Under the pieces are notes generated by a model that ran no database searches, was not told where the DNA came from, and saw nothing but the letters and a program-made list of their open reading frames with translations. Below, piece after piece: positions 47,665 to 58,351 of a DNA stretch of 64,000 bases (its first letter is position 1; each line of letters opens with the position of its first letter). A program made the translations under genes and the position numbers. The DNA is from Plumapathes pennacea (taxonomy: Eukaryota; Cnidaria; Anthozoa; Antipatharia; Myriopathidae): assembly GCA_964036295.1 (NCBI GenBank), contig OZ038466.1, forward strand, positions 3,782,001-3,846,000. Reading direction: 5' to 3'.

Positions 47665-50600
47665 AAGCCAATAGCTTTCTTCTCCTAAATGGCTGTTGTT
47701 GACAAATCATTTTACCACCACGTACAAAGACTTCCTTGCCAATATTCATCAGTTATGGATTGGATTACACAACGTATGATATATATCGCAAAAGAAACAG
47801 TGAAACTTTAAAAAGAAAAAAAAAAAAGACAAATTAAAAAACCGAGTATTTAACCCGGCCCGATGACAACACACCGGCGGGTCGGGGGAGAGCTGCCCGG
47901 CCCCCAAGCCAGATCGAGGAGCAACTCGCCAACACCCGCGAAACTTCCAGACCGAACGGGGAGAGATAATCCGGCCCCCAAGCCATGGTGAATTATCCCT
48001 TGCCCAGAAGAGTGCGATAGTGGTGTCAGCCTAACTTGTTAGTAATATGTATCCAACCAGCTATATAGCCTCCGAGACACCAAGCCCTTCATCCATATGG
48101 GATGTACCTTTGTATCGTCGCTTCTTCTATTACAAATAATTGCAACGGTGGCTCCCATGCTTTAGCTCCCTTCACATCCCATAATCATTTAATATCCGAG
48201 TTTTGCGCTCAGAGTTTATATTTAATGCCGCGTCAATAGCGACTTGCAAGCTGTGATGTCAGCGCATGCGCTTCTGAGTTTTTGGGCTGATGGCCTGATT
48301 GGTTGAACTTGTGTTTACTGCTATATAAACGTTTCATGCGAGTCTAGTTTTGGGCACAAAAGGAGTATTTTCCTATAACAGAAATGCACAGGCTGCCATA
48401 GCTCTTTTTTCTGTTGTTTTTTTTTTTGTTGTTGTTTGATTTTTTGTTTTTTTATTTGTTTAAATGGCCGATGTTGGCGATTGTTTTCTCCACAGCGCAG
48501 CAAGAATTTCTCTGCTAATATTAATCGGTTTGACCTGAAAGTCACTAAGAACAATTGACAAGCATAGATCTGCGCATTGACTTATGGATTTGATTAGAAA
48601 GTAAGGATTTACGGAGATATAGCAAGAAACAACGCAATTGGCTTGAAGCTCTTCTATTTAGAACACGTTAACTGTTGGTCGATGATCTGCTCGTACGGTC
48701 GGTTGTCTAAAATGTTGAAGATTTCACACAGATATTTTTGTCATATAGCATTAGAGAGCCTACTTGAATGTTTCATGCGAGTCTGACTTAGGCCAAAACA
48801 TAATGGGTAATTTCCGACAAATGAAAACTGAAGCCTATAGCTTTCTTCTCCTAAATGGCTGTTGTTGACAAATCATTTTACCACCACGTACAAGGATTTC
48901 TCTGCCAATATTCATCAGTTATGGATTGGATTATAAACTTATGATATGTGTCGCAAAAGAAACAGGGTGAAACTTTAAAAAGAAAAAACAAAAAGAAAAA
49001 TTAAAAAACCGAGTATTTAACCCGGCCCGATGACAACACACCGGTGGGTCGGGGGAGAGCTGCCCGGCCCCCAAGCCAGATCGAGGAGCAACTCGCCAAC
49101 ACCCGCGAAACTTACAGACCTAACGGGGAGAGATAATCCGGCCCCCAAGCCGTGGTGAATTATCCCTTGCCCAGAAGAGTGCGATAGTGGTGTCAGCCTA
49201 GCTTGTTAGTAATATGTATCCAACCAGCTATATAGCCTCCGAGACACCAAGCCCTTCATCCATATGGGATGTACCTTTGTATCGTCGCTTCTTCTATTAC
49301 GAATAATTGCAACGGTGGCTCCCATGCTTTAGCTCCCTTCACATCCCATAATCATTTAATATCCGAGTTTTGCGCTCAGAGTTTATATTTAATGCCGCGT
49401 CAATAGCGACTTGCAAGCTGTGATGTCAGCGCATGCGCTTCTGAGTTTTTGGGCTGATGGCCTGATTGGTTGAACTTGTGTTTACTGCTATATAACGTTT
49501 AATGCGAGTCTAGTTTCGGGCCCAAAAGGAGTATTTTCCTAAAACAGAAATGCACAGGCTGCCATAGCTCTTTTTTCTTTTCTTTTTGTTTTGTTGTTGT
49601 TTGATTTTTTGTTTTTTTATTTGTTTAAATGGCCGATGTTGGCGATTGTTTTCTCCACAGCGCAGCAAGAATTTCTCTGCTAATATTAATCGCTTTGACC
49701 TGAAAGTCACTAAGAACAATTGACAAGCATATATCTGTGCATTGACTTATGGATTTGATTAGAAAGTAAGGATTTACGGAGATATAGCAAGAAACAACGC
49801 AATTGGCTTGAAGCTCTTCTATTTAGAACACGTTAACTGTTGGTCGATGATCTGCTCGTACGGTCGGTTGTCTAAAATGTTGAAGATTGCACACAGACAT
49901 TTTTGTCATATAGCATTAGAGAGCCTTCTTGAATGTTTCCTGCGAGTCTGACTTAGGCCAAAACATAATGGGTAATTTCCGACAAATGAAAACTGAAGCC
50001 TATAGCTTTCTTCTCCTAAATGGCTGTTGTTGACAAATCATTTTACCACCACGTACAAAGACTTCCTTGCCAATATTCATCAGTTATGGATTGGATTACA
50101 CAACTTATGATATATATCGCAAAAGAAACAGTGAAACTTTAAAAAGAAAAAAAAAAGACAAATTAAAAAACCGAGTATTTAACCCGGCCCGATGACAACA
50201 CACCGGCGGGTCGGGGGAGAGCTGCCCGGCCCCCAAGCCAGATCGAGGAGCAACTCGCCAACACCCGCGAAACTTCCAGACCGAACGGGGAGAGATAATC
50301 CGGCCCCCAAGCCGTGGTGAATTATCCCTTGCCCAGAAGAGTGCGATAGTGGTGTCAGCCTAACTTGTTAGTAATATGTATCCAATCAGCTATATATCCT
50401 CCGAGACACCAGGCCCTTCATCCATATGGGATGTACCTTTGTATCGTCGTTTCTTCTATTACGAATAATTGCAACGATGGCTCATAATAACCATGCTTTA
50501 GCTCCCTTCACATCCCATAATCATTTAATATCCGAGTTTTGCGCAAAGAGTTTATATTTAATGCCGCGTCAATAGCGACTTGCAAGCTGCGATGTCAGCG

Positions 50601-53404
50601 CATGCGCTTCTGGGTTTTGGGCTGATGGGCTGATGGGCTGAACTTGTGTTTACTGCTATATAAACGTTTCATGCGAGTCTAGTTTTGGGCCCAAAAAGCA
50701 GTATTTTCCTATAACAGAAATGCACAGGCTGCCATAGCTCTCTTTTCTTTCCTTGTTTTTTTTTTTTTTTTTTTTATTTTTTATTTTTTATTTTTTTCTG
50801 TTGTTCTTTTTTTTGTTTAAATGGGCGATGTTGGCGATTCTTTTCACCACAGCGCAGCAAGAATTTCTCTGCTAATATTAATCGGTTTGGCCTGAAAGTC
50901 ACTAAGAACAATTGACAAGCACAGATCTGTGCATTGACTTATGGATTTGATTAGAAAGTAAGGATTTATGGAGATATAGCAAGAAACAACGCAATTGGCT
51001 TGAAGCTCTTCTATTTAGAACACGTTAACTGTTGGTCGATGATCTGCTCGTACGGTCGGTTGTCTAAAATGTTGAAGATTGCACACAGACATTTTTGTCA
51101 TGGCATTAGAGAGCCTTCTTGAGTGTTTTATGCGAGTCTGACTTAGGCCAAAACATAATGGGTAATTTCTGACAAATGAAAACTGAAGCCTATAGCTTTC
51201 TTCTCCTAAATGGCTGTTGTTGACAAATCATTTTACCACCACGTACAAGGATTTCTCTGCCAATATTCATCAGTAATGGATTGGATTATAAACTTATGAT
51301 ATATGTCACAAAAGAAACAGTGAAACTTTAAAAAAGAAAAAAAAAAGACAAATTAAAAAACCGAGTATTTAACCCGGCCCGATGACAACGCACCGGTGGG
51401 TCGGGGGAGAGCTGCCCGGCCCCCAAGCCAGATCGAGGAGCAACTCGCCAACACCCGCGAAACTTCCAGACCGAACGGGGAGAGATAATCCGGCCCCCAA
51501 GCCGTGGTGAATTATCCCTTGCCCAGAAGAGTGCGATAGTGGTGTCAGCCTAACTTGTTAGTAATATGTATCCAATCAGCTATATATCCTCCGAGACACC
51601 AGGCCCTTCATCCATATGGGATGTACCTTTGTATTGTCGCTTCTTCTATTACGAATAATTGCAACGGTGGCTCATAATAACCATGCTTTAGCTCCCTTCA
51701 CATCCCATAATCATTTAATATCCGAGTTTTGCGCAAAGAGTTTATATTTAATGCCCGGTCAATAGCGACTTGCAAGCTGTGATGTCAGCGCATGCGCTTC
51801 TGGGTTTTGGGCTGATGGGCTGATTGGTTGAACTTGTGTTTACTGCTATATAAACGTTTCATGCGAGTCTAGTTTTGGGCACAAAAAGGAGTATTTTCGT
51901 ATAACAGAAATGCACAGGCTGCCATAGCTCTCTTTTCTTTCTTTTGTTTGTTTGTTTTTTCTTTTTTTTTGTTTAAATGGGCGATGTTGGCGATTGTTTT
52001 CACCACAGCGCAGCAAGGATTTCTCTGCTAATATTAATCGGTTTGACCTGAAAGTCACTAAGAACAATTGACAAGCATAGATCTGTGCATTGACTTATGG
52101 ATTTGATTAGAAAGTAAGGATTTATGGAGATATAGCAAGAAACAACGCAATTGGCTTGAAGCTCTTCTATTTAGAACACGTTAACTGTTGGTCGATGATC
52201 TGCTCGTATGGTCGGTTGTCTAAAATGTTGAAGATTGCACACAGACATTTTTGTCATAGCATTAGAGAGCCTTCTTGAATGTTTCATGCGAGTCTGACTT
52301 AGGCCAAAACATAATGGGTAATTTCCGACAAATGAAAACTGAAGCCTATAGCTTTCTTCTCCTAAATGGCTGTTGTTGACAAATTATTTTACCACCACGT
52401 ACAAGGATTTCTCTGCCAATATTCATCAGTTATGGATTGGATTATAAACTTATGATATGTGTCGCAAAAGAAAGAGTGAAACTTTAAAAAGAAAAAAAAA
52501 AAAAAGAAAAATTAAAAAACCGAGTACTTAACCCGGCCCGATGACAACACACCGGTGGGTCGGGGGAGAGCTGCCCGGCCCCCAAGCCAGATCGAGGAGC
52601 AACTCGCCAACACCCGCGAAACTTCCAGACCGAACGGGGAGAGATAATCCGGCCCCCAAGCCGTGGTGAATTATCCCTTGCCCAGAAGAGTGCGATAGTG
52701 GTGTCAGCCTAACTTGTTAGTAATATGTATCCAACCAGCTATATAGCCTCTGAGACACCAAGCCCTTCATCCATATGGGATGTACCTTTGTATCGTCGCT
52801 TCTTCTATTACGAATAATTGCAACGGTGGCTCATAATAACCATGCTTTAGCTCCCTTCACATCCCATAATCATTTAATATCCGAGTTTTGTGCTCAGAGT
52901 TTATATTTAATGCCGCGTCAATAGCGACCTCCAAGCTGTGATGTCAGCGCATGCGCTACTGGGTTTTTGGGCTGATGGGCTGAACTTGTGTTTACTGCTA
53001 TATAAACGTTTCAGGCGAGTCTAGTTTTGGCCCCAAAAGGAGTATTTTCCTAAAAAAGAAAATGCACAGGCTGCCATAGCTCTTTTTTCTTTTCTTCTTC
53101 TTCTTCTTCCTTGTTTTTTTGCTTAAATGGCCGATGTTGACGAATCTTTTCACCACAGCGCAGCAAGGATTTCTCTGCTAATATTAATCGGTTTGGCCTG
53201 AAAGTCACTAAGAACAATTGACAAGCATAGATCTGTGCATTGACTTATGGATTTGATTAGAAAGTAAGGATTTATGGAGATATAGCAAGAAAACAACGCA
53301 ATTGGCTTGAAGCTCTTCTATTTAGAACACGTTAACTGTTGGTCGATGATCTGCTCGTACGGTCGGTTGTCTAAAATGTCGAAGATTCCACACAGACATT
53401 TTTG
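47665..53404. repeat. Five-unit tandem array, unit about 1.16-1.19 kb, dimeric
   Basis: The marker GCTTTCTTCTCCTAAATGG recurs at 47674, 48840, 50005, 51195 and 52351. Units are nearly identical apart from homopolymer length. Each unit has: (a) a segment starting AAATGGCTGTTGTTGACAAA; (b) an A-rich run and a GC-rich module (starts 47841, 49009, 50171, 51361, 52520) holding CCGGCCCCCAAGCC twice; (c) about 300 bp ending in ATTGG and a TATATAA box (about 48323, 49491, 50661, 51848, 53000); (d) a T-rich run; (e) a second diverged version of segment a, starting AAATGGCCGATGTTGGCGAT. Segments a and e and their surroundings are homologous, so each unit is a dimer of an older subrepeat. No long ORF is conserved. 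Confidence 0.88.
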
Positions 53405-55176
53405 CTCGCGGGGGCCTGGGGCCCACGAGAGCTTAAGAATGGAGATTTTTATTTTTTTTTTTTTCCTTTTTGTGGGTCGAGGATCAGCACACGGTGATTG
53501 GTTCATATTATCACGTGCTGGGCGATGACGTAATTGACTTCGCTAAACAACTCGAGATGTGGCCACTGAATTGCTCGTTACTTGTGTGTAAAAGTTAACT
53601 GCATCCCATCCAAACTCAACACCATTTGGCTCTGTGGAATAGGCACGGATAAACTGGATTTTCGGGAACGATTTTGGCTCGCGTTCACCGCGGAAGCTTT
53701 GAGAATAGCCGTAAACAAATATTTGATGGTACCGCTGTCGCCGATAAATATTTAGTCCCGACGAAACTTTCTGTGGCGACACGAAATACTTTTGGGAAGA
53801 TAACAGGGCGAAAGCAGAAACCAAAGCTACGGTGAGCTTTAGCCGTAAAACAATGACGCTTTATGCTTTACTCTGTACATGACATCTGTTGCCTCATAAA
53901 ATTCTTCTGCGTATCGTACATTGCCTGTTGAAGTGTTTCTTTCATTCGATCATGTAGCCTTTGTTTCGCAATGGTCAGTGAATACCAGAAATGAAAAATA
54001 CACCGAAATAATTCTGAGGATTGAGTTTGCAGTCACAAATGGACTGAACACACTGTGAACAAAAGCGCAATAATATTGTAAACATCTCTCGTGTGACATT
54101 CCTCGCTGTCAATTTTATATTTCTTACAGAGCACGAATACTCGAAAGCCTGATAGAAAGAAACGTATTGAGTTAATAAAAGAAAACATATAAGTAGTGAA
54201 GCGAAAAAGTAAACTGCATCCCATTCAAATTCAACGCCATTTGGCTCTGTGGAATAGGCATGGATAAACTAGATTTTAGGAAAAGATTTTGGCTCGCGTT
54301 CACCGCACAAGCTTTGAGAATAGCCGTAAACAAATGTTTGATGGTACTTCTGGGGTATTGCAAATATCTCTGTCGCCGATAAGTATTTAGTCCCAACGAA
54401 ACTTTCTGTGGTGACACGAAATACTTTTGGGAAGATAACAGGGCGAAAACAGAAACCAAAGCTACGGTGAGCTTTAGCCGTAAAACAATGACGCTTTATG
54501 CCTTACTCTGTACATGACATCTGTTGCCTCATAAAATTCTTCTGCGTATCGTACATTGCCTGTTGAAGTGTTTCTTTCATTCGATCATGTAGTCTTTGTT
54601 TCGCAATGTTCATTAAATACCAGAAATGAAAAATACACCGAAATAATTCTGAGGATTGAGTTTGCAGTCACAAATGGACTGAACACACTGTGAACAAAAG
54701 CGCAATAATATTGTAAACATCTCTCGTGTGACATTCCTCGCTTTCAATTTTATATTTGTTACAGAGCACGAATACTCGAAAGCCTGATAGAAGAAACGTA
54801 TTGAGTTAAGAAAAGAAAACACATAAGTAGTGAAGCGAAGGCTGGATTAATCGTGGCCTCTGATTAGAAATATGAGTCAAGGTCAAACTGTCAAAATCGA
54901 TTGTGCATAAAACGATATGTCACGCATTCTCAAGATGCAGGGTCGCTCAACCTTTAAGAAGCAAGTGTATGAGTGTTGTAATAATAATTTTTAGTTTAAT
55001 CAAGGTGTCAAAAGAGCAAGGTGTTAAAAGCCAAGTTCTCTATACTGTGTGATATTTTTATGGTGAGAAATTGGAAGTCTCTCTTGGGAGTTCCGCTCTT
55101 GTCCCCTACTTTCCATTTTATATTCTGGTCTCGACCCAACTCACGCCGCGAGCTCACTGGCAAGGCCAGTCTAGTT
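53405..55176. mobile_element. 1.77-kb insertion splitting the last array unit
   Basis: The array sequence breaks after ACAGACATTTTTG at 53404 and resumes with TCATAGCATTAGAGAGCC at 55177, matching the continuous order in other units. The inserted DNA is unrelated to the array. It may be flanked by a 3-bp TTG repeat, but no terminal inverted repeats or coding domain were recognised. It contains a 615-bp direct duplication (separate entry). Confidence 0.65.
53595..54838. repeat. 615-bp direct tandem duplication inside the insertion
   Basis: Copy 1 about 53595-54209, copy 2 about 54210-54838 (marker GCATCCCAT at 53601 and 54216). The copies are clearly alike and copy 2 has a small extra segment near 54345-54365. 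Each carries a minus-strand open frame of about 93-95 codons that begins alike (MVSxFALLSSQKYFVSPQKV) but then diverges by frameshift, so coding is doubtful. Confidence 0.75.
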
Positions 55177-55275
55177 GTCATAGCATTAGAGAGCCTTCTT
55201 GAATGTTTCAGCGAGTCTGACATTAGGCCAAAACATAATGGGCAATTTCCGACAAATGAAGACTGTGGTGTGAAC
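55177..55275. repeat. Displaced end of the last array unit
   Basis: Contains TCATAGCATTAGAGAGCC and GGCCAAAACATAATGGGCAA, which in complete units lie directly before the unit boundary. It ends where the next unit would start, so the array once continued to here. Confidence 0.75.
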
Positions 55276-55366
55276 TGAAAATTCTTTTCGGCTGCATGCA
55301 TTAAAAGAGAATTGATTTCTGTTCGCTACTGTTTTAGCTGTTCGCCATATGGCGCATTGGCATTTA

Positions 55367-55850
55367 TTATATAGACAGGAGTGTTTTACTGGAAAATATA
55401 CCTTGCGTAAAATCCATACGAAACTACATCCGGGAGGATACCGTTGGCATCATTTCCCGCTTTTGCACGGTTGTTTGTGCAATTTCTCGTAAAACACTCG
55501 TGTCTATTATAATAAAAAGAAAATTACACGGCGGCTTGAAGATATGGATTTTATTTTCTCGTGGTAAAAACAATATTTTACTCACTCGCGAAGCGCTGGT
55601 TCGTAAAATATTGTTTTTACCACTCAAAAATAAAATTCATATCTTCGCGCCGCCGCGTAGTATCTTCTATATTATATTAGACACGAGTGTTTTACAAGAA
55701 ATTGCACAAACAACCGTGCAAAAGCGGGAAATGATGCCAACGATACCCTAGTGAGGATGTGGAAAATACGTCACTCGGGTCCCGGATGTAGTTTCGTATG
55801 GATTTTACGCACGGTATATTTTCCAGTAAAACACTCGTGTCTATATAATA
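55367..55850. mobile_element. Composite MITE: inner foldback flanked by two inverted outer MITEs
   Basis: Outer copy 1 (55367-55513) and outer copy 2 (about 55670-55850) share GACACGAGTGTTTTAC ends and run in opposite orientation. The inner foldback (55523-55662) has arms ATATGGATTTTATTTTCTCG and complement around a centre CTCACTCGCGAAGCGC. The same outer-plus-inner pair occurs at 22354-22684 without the second outer copy. Confidence 0.75.
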
Positions 55851-56429
55851 AAATGTATTATTAATTGGTCCGGCGCTCGTTGCCCATGTTACAAACGCTA
55901 ATGGCACGGAGTTGAACTGTTGGGAAAGCCGGCTATCATGGAATTTTACTCTTTCATTCTTTACTTGGACCCCCGTATGTAGGAACCGAGTCTCGAGGGA
56001 TCAAGTAACGTATACGTCACCGCCACCCCAAAATAAATCAAAAAGAAAACGAAAAACATATCCCGCAAACACTAGAATTAAATCTAACTCGACTAAAATT
56101 TGCAAGCACAAGCCAGCACAAACTAATACTATACCTTCTATATTTTCAATAGAAGTCCAACGCTAATGAGCGATTTGTTTCAAAAAGGAGGTGGAAGAAT
56201 GAGGAATTGGCCATGTGATTTGCCGCGATTTGAGAAAATGATGTCACAACTGAAATTGGTAACCAGATCGCAAGAACATTGCGGCGGGAAAATACAGAGG
56301 TTTCGAACGCAGAGAAAGCTCGCTTTCCTTCATCGTATGAGAAAGCACTTTGGTGAGCTCTTCATTTAGGGTGTTAACTACCGATTTGGGAGAAAAAGTA
56401 TCTATTGATCGATTTGATCGTAGTAACAC
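55851..56429. other. Intergenic, nothing recognised
   Basis: Low-complexity AT-rich sequence with short unremarkable open frames. No homology to known genes was recognised. Confidence 0.5.
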
Positions 56430-57010
56430 TTTAAATAGAAGACGTTCAAACTATCGCGTAGCTTTCTTGCTATATTTCCTTAAATCATAAATTTATAAAT
56501 CAATAATTCATTGCACAGGCTATGCTTGTCAACTCTTCAAACTGATGAATGTTTGCAGAGAAATCCTTGTTATCAGGTAGTAAACGTTTTCGCTAAAAAT
56601 CGGCCAGAAGATTTGAAGAATTGAGAAGAAAGCTTTAGCCTTTGCTTCTTCCGGAAAATGCTCATTTTTGCGGGCCTAATGTCAGACTTGCATGAAACTT
56701 TCAGGAAATCTTCTTGGGACTATAATTAAACTGTCCTTATGCAACTTTTGATAGTTTAGACAGGCGGGAGTGAGAAATATGAGCACATCCTCGACCAACA
56801 CAACGCTTCTTACAGTAAAGGAGGTTCAAACTATGCGTAGTTTTTTATACTATCTCCATAACTAATCATAAGTTTATAATCAAATCCATTGTACAGAACT
56901 ATGCTTGTCAACTGTAGTGATTTTAGGGCCAAACTGAATGTTGGCAGAGAAAACTTTGTTACTAGGTGGTAAAAAGTTTCGTCAAAGTCGGCCATTTCTA
57001 ATAAAAGAAT
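56430..57010 (-). repeat. Two decayed inverted relatives of the array subrepeat
   Basis: Read on the minus strand, about 57010-56780 and 56720-56430 repeat the array order: TGGCCGA(C/T)TTT segment, (A/T)TTTCTCTGC, GTTGACAAGCATAG, GATTTATAA, a TATAGCAAGAAA block in one copy, and GTTTCATG(C)AAGTCTGAC before the next copy. Divergence is far higher than among array units, so these look like older monomers. Confidence 0.6.
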
Positions 57011-57884
57011 TGAAATTGAAGTTGTTTGTGCAGTGCAATTATTACCATTGATCGATTAGTGGACAACATTTCTTCATGTAAACACTTTGGCTCGAGGGTG
57101 GGGGTGGGAGAAACAACTCGAGTTTACGGAAGCAAACAAAAACAAAATTGCGGCATAATCGAAAACACAGGAGCACAGAACTAATCAACGATAAGACGAT
57201 CTACCTTCATCCATCATCCGTGGGCTTTATAAAATGAGTTTTAAAAATTCTTCCCAGTCTCCAAACCGAGAGGGCCAGCTTTAACCCGGTTTATCCGGGA
57301 TAACAACGCCCGGAAAAATTGTCTTGGGTAGGACATTTCAGTTTAGTTTAAAACTAGCTCCAGAAAGGAGAAGACAAAGTAGGATAATGATTAGGGAGGG
57401 GGGTGGGGGCCCGGTTAGCGAATATCGGTTTGGTATAAGGTATGAAGTCGTACTGATTACATTATTTCCCTAAAGCGCATTACAGTTGGCTGTGTGAAAG
57501 TGCTCTGAGCTATAGAGAAAATCTCTTGAGTTTTAACATCAATGTCTGGCAACAGAACATCTATTTGCAAAACATGACTTACACAAGTTGGCTCTGACGT
57601 AACATTCAATGCAGCCGCCAGTAAGGTTACTGGCAATAGGAGTCATAAGTTATATATAGTTTCTACTACGAACAAAACATTAACTTTATTAAGAACCTCA
57701 TTTGTGGATACGGTGTTCTACAATATTCATGAAACTCGGCTGGTGTGTACAGGTGTATTATGCTGATTAAAAATATACTCTGTAGCTTTTTTGACTGACT
57801 ATAAATTCACTAACACCATCCAACAAAGTATGGATAGTCATAGCAACAAACTAACAGACCCACTTGCATAATAAAAATACATTG
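57011..57884. other. Intergenic, nothing recognised
   Basis: A short G-rich run (about 57398-57415) and no supported gene, RNA or element. Confidence 0.5.
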
Positions 57885-58351
57885 CAGGAAAAGGTTCACC
57901 TTCAAATGTATCTGATTCCTAAGAACGTTGGTTGTAGATTATCAGTTTCCCTTTCTCACAGTACAAAAGGAATTCTAGGACATCATCTGTTACCAAGCTG
58001 GTGTTTGGTGTGCTTTGAACTGCAGTCTCCCGTTTGAAAGGCTGGTACTTTTGTCCATTACTCTGCATCCACTGTTTGCTATGGTTCCAGCATCAGAGTT
58101 CCCTCTCTCAACAATGCCAGCTGCAACATATCCAGACGTCTTGCATATTTTCACCTTCGCCTCAGATACTTGAGTGATATATCAATGTGATAACATCTCC
58201 AACAGCTCTAACCTTCATTATTATCATCTGTAAAGGAAATTCTATTTTCTATTTGCATATTTTCACCTTCCACATGTGCTGACCAGTGCTGAATCCACGA
58301 CTGCCTCAGATACTTGAGTGATATATTGATGTGATAACATCTCCAACAGCT
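57885..58351 (-). pseudogene. Decayed SPRY remnant of TRIM copy B
   Basis: Matches the SPRY-coding part of copy A (45041-45420) in order, but with in-frame stops and indels right after the copy B stop codon. It also carries an internal duplication: an approximately 142-bp segment ending AAAGGAAATTCTATT occurs at about 58146-58246 and 58254-58390. It cannot encode a full SPRY domain as it stands. Confidence 0.7.

Noticed and set aside
47860-47960. Hammerhead ribozyme in the GC-rich module (CCGATGA ... GCGAAAC)
   Set aside because: The core words occur but are about 85 nt apart and the required stem does not start next to the first word. The geometry does not fit.
47665-53404. CRISPR array, histone cluster, 5S rRNA or spliced-leader cluster
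   Set aside because: Units are over 1 kb in a eukaryote, carry no histone frames, no 5S or snRNA signatures, and no leader exon with a donor that I could recognise.
53543-54459. Two related 93-95-codon minus-strand frames
   Set aside because: They start alike but lose frame relative to each other. No domain was recognised, so coding is not supported.
56166-56369. 67-codon plus-strand frame starting at an ATG
   Set aside because: Short, no recognised domain, and surrounded by decayed repeats.
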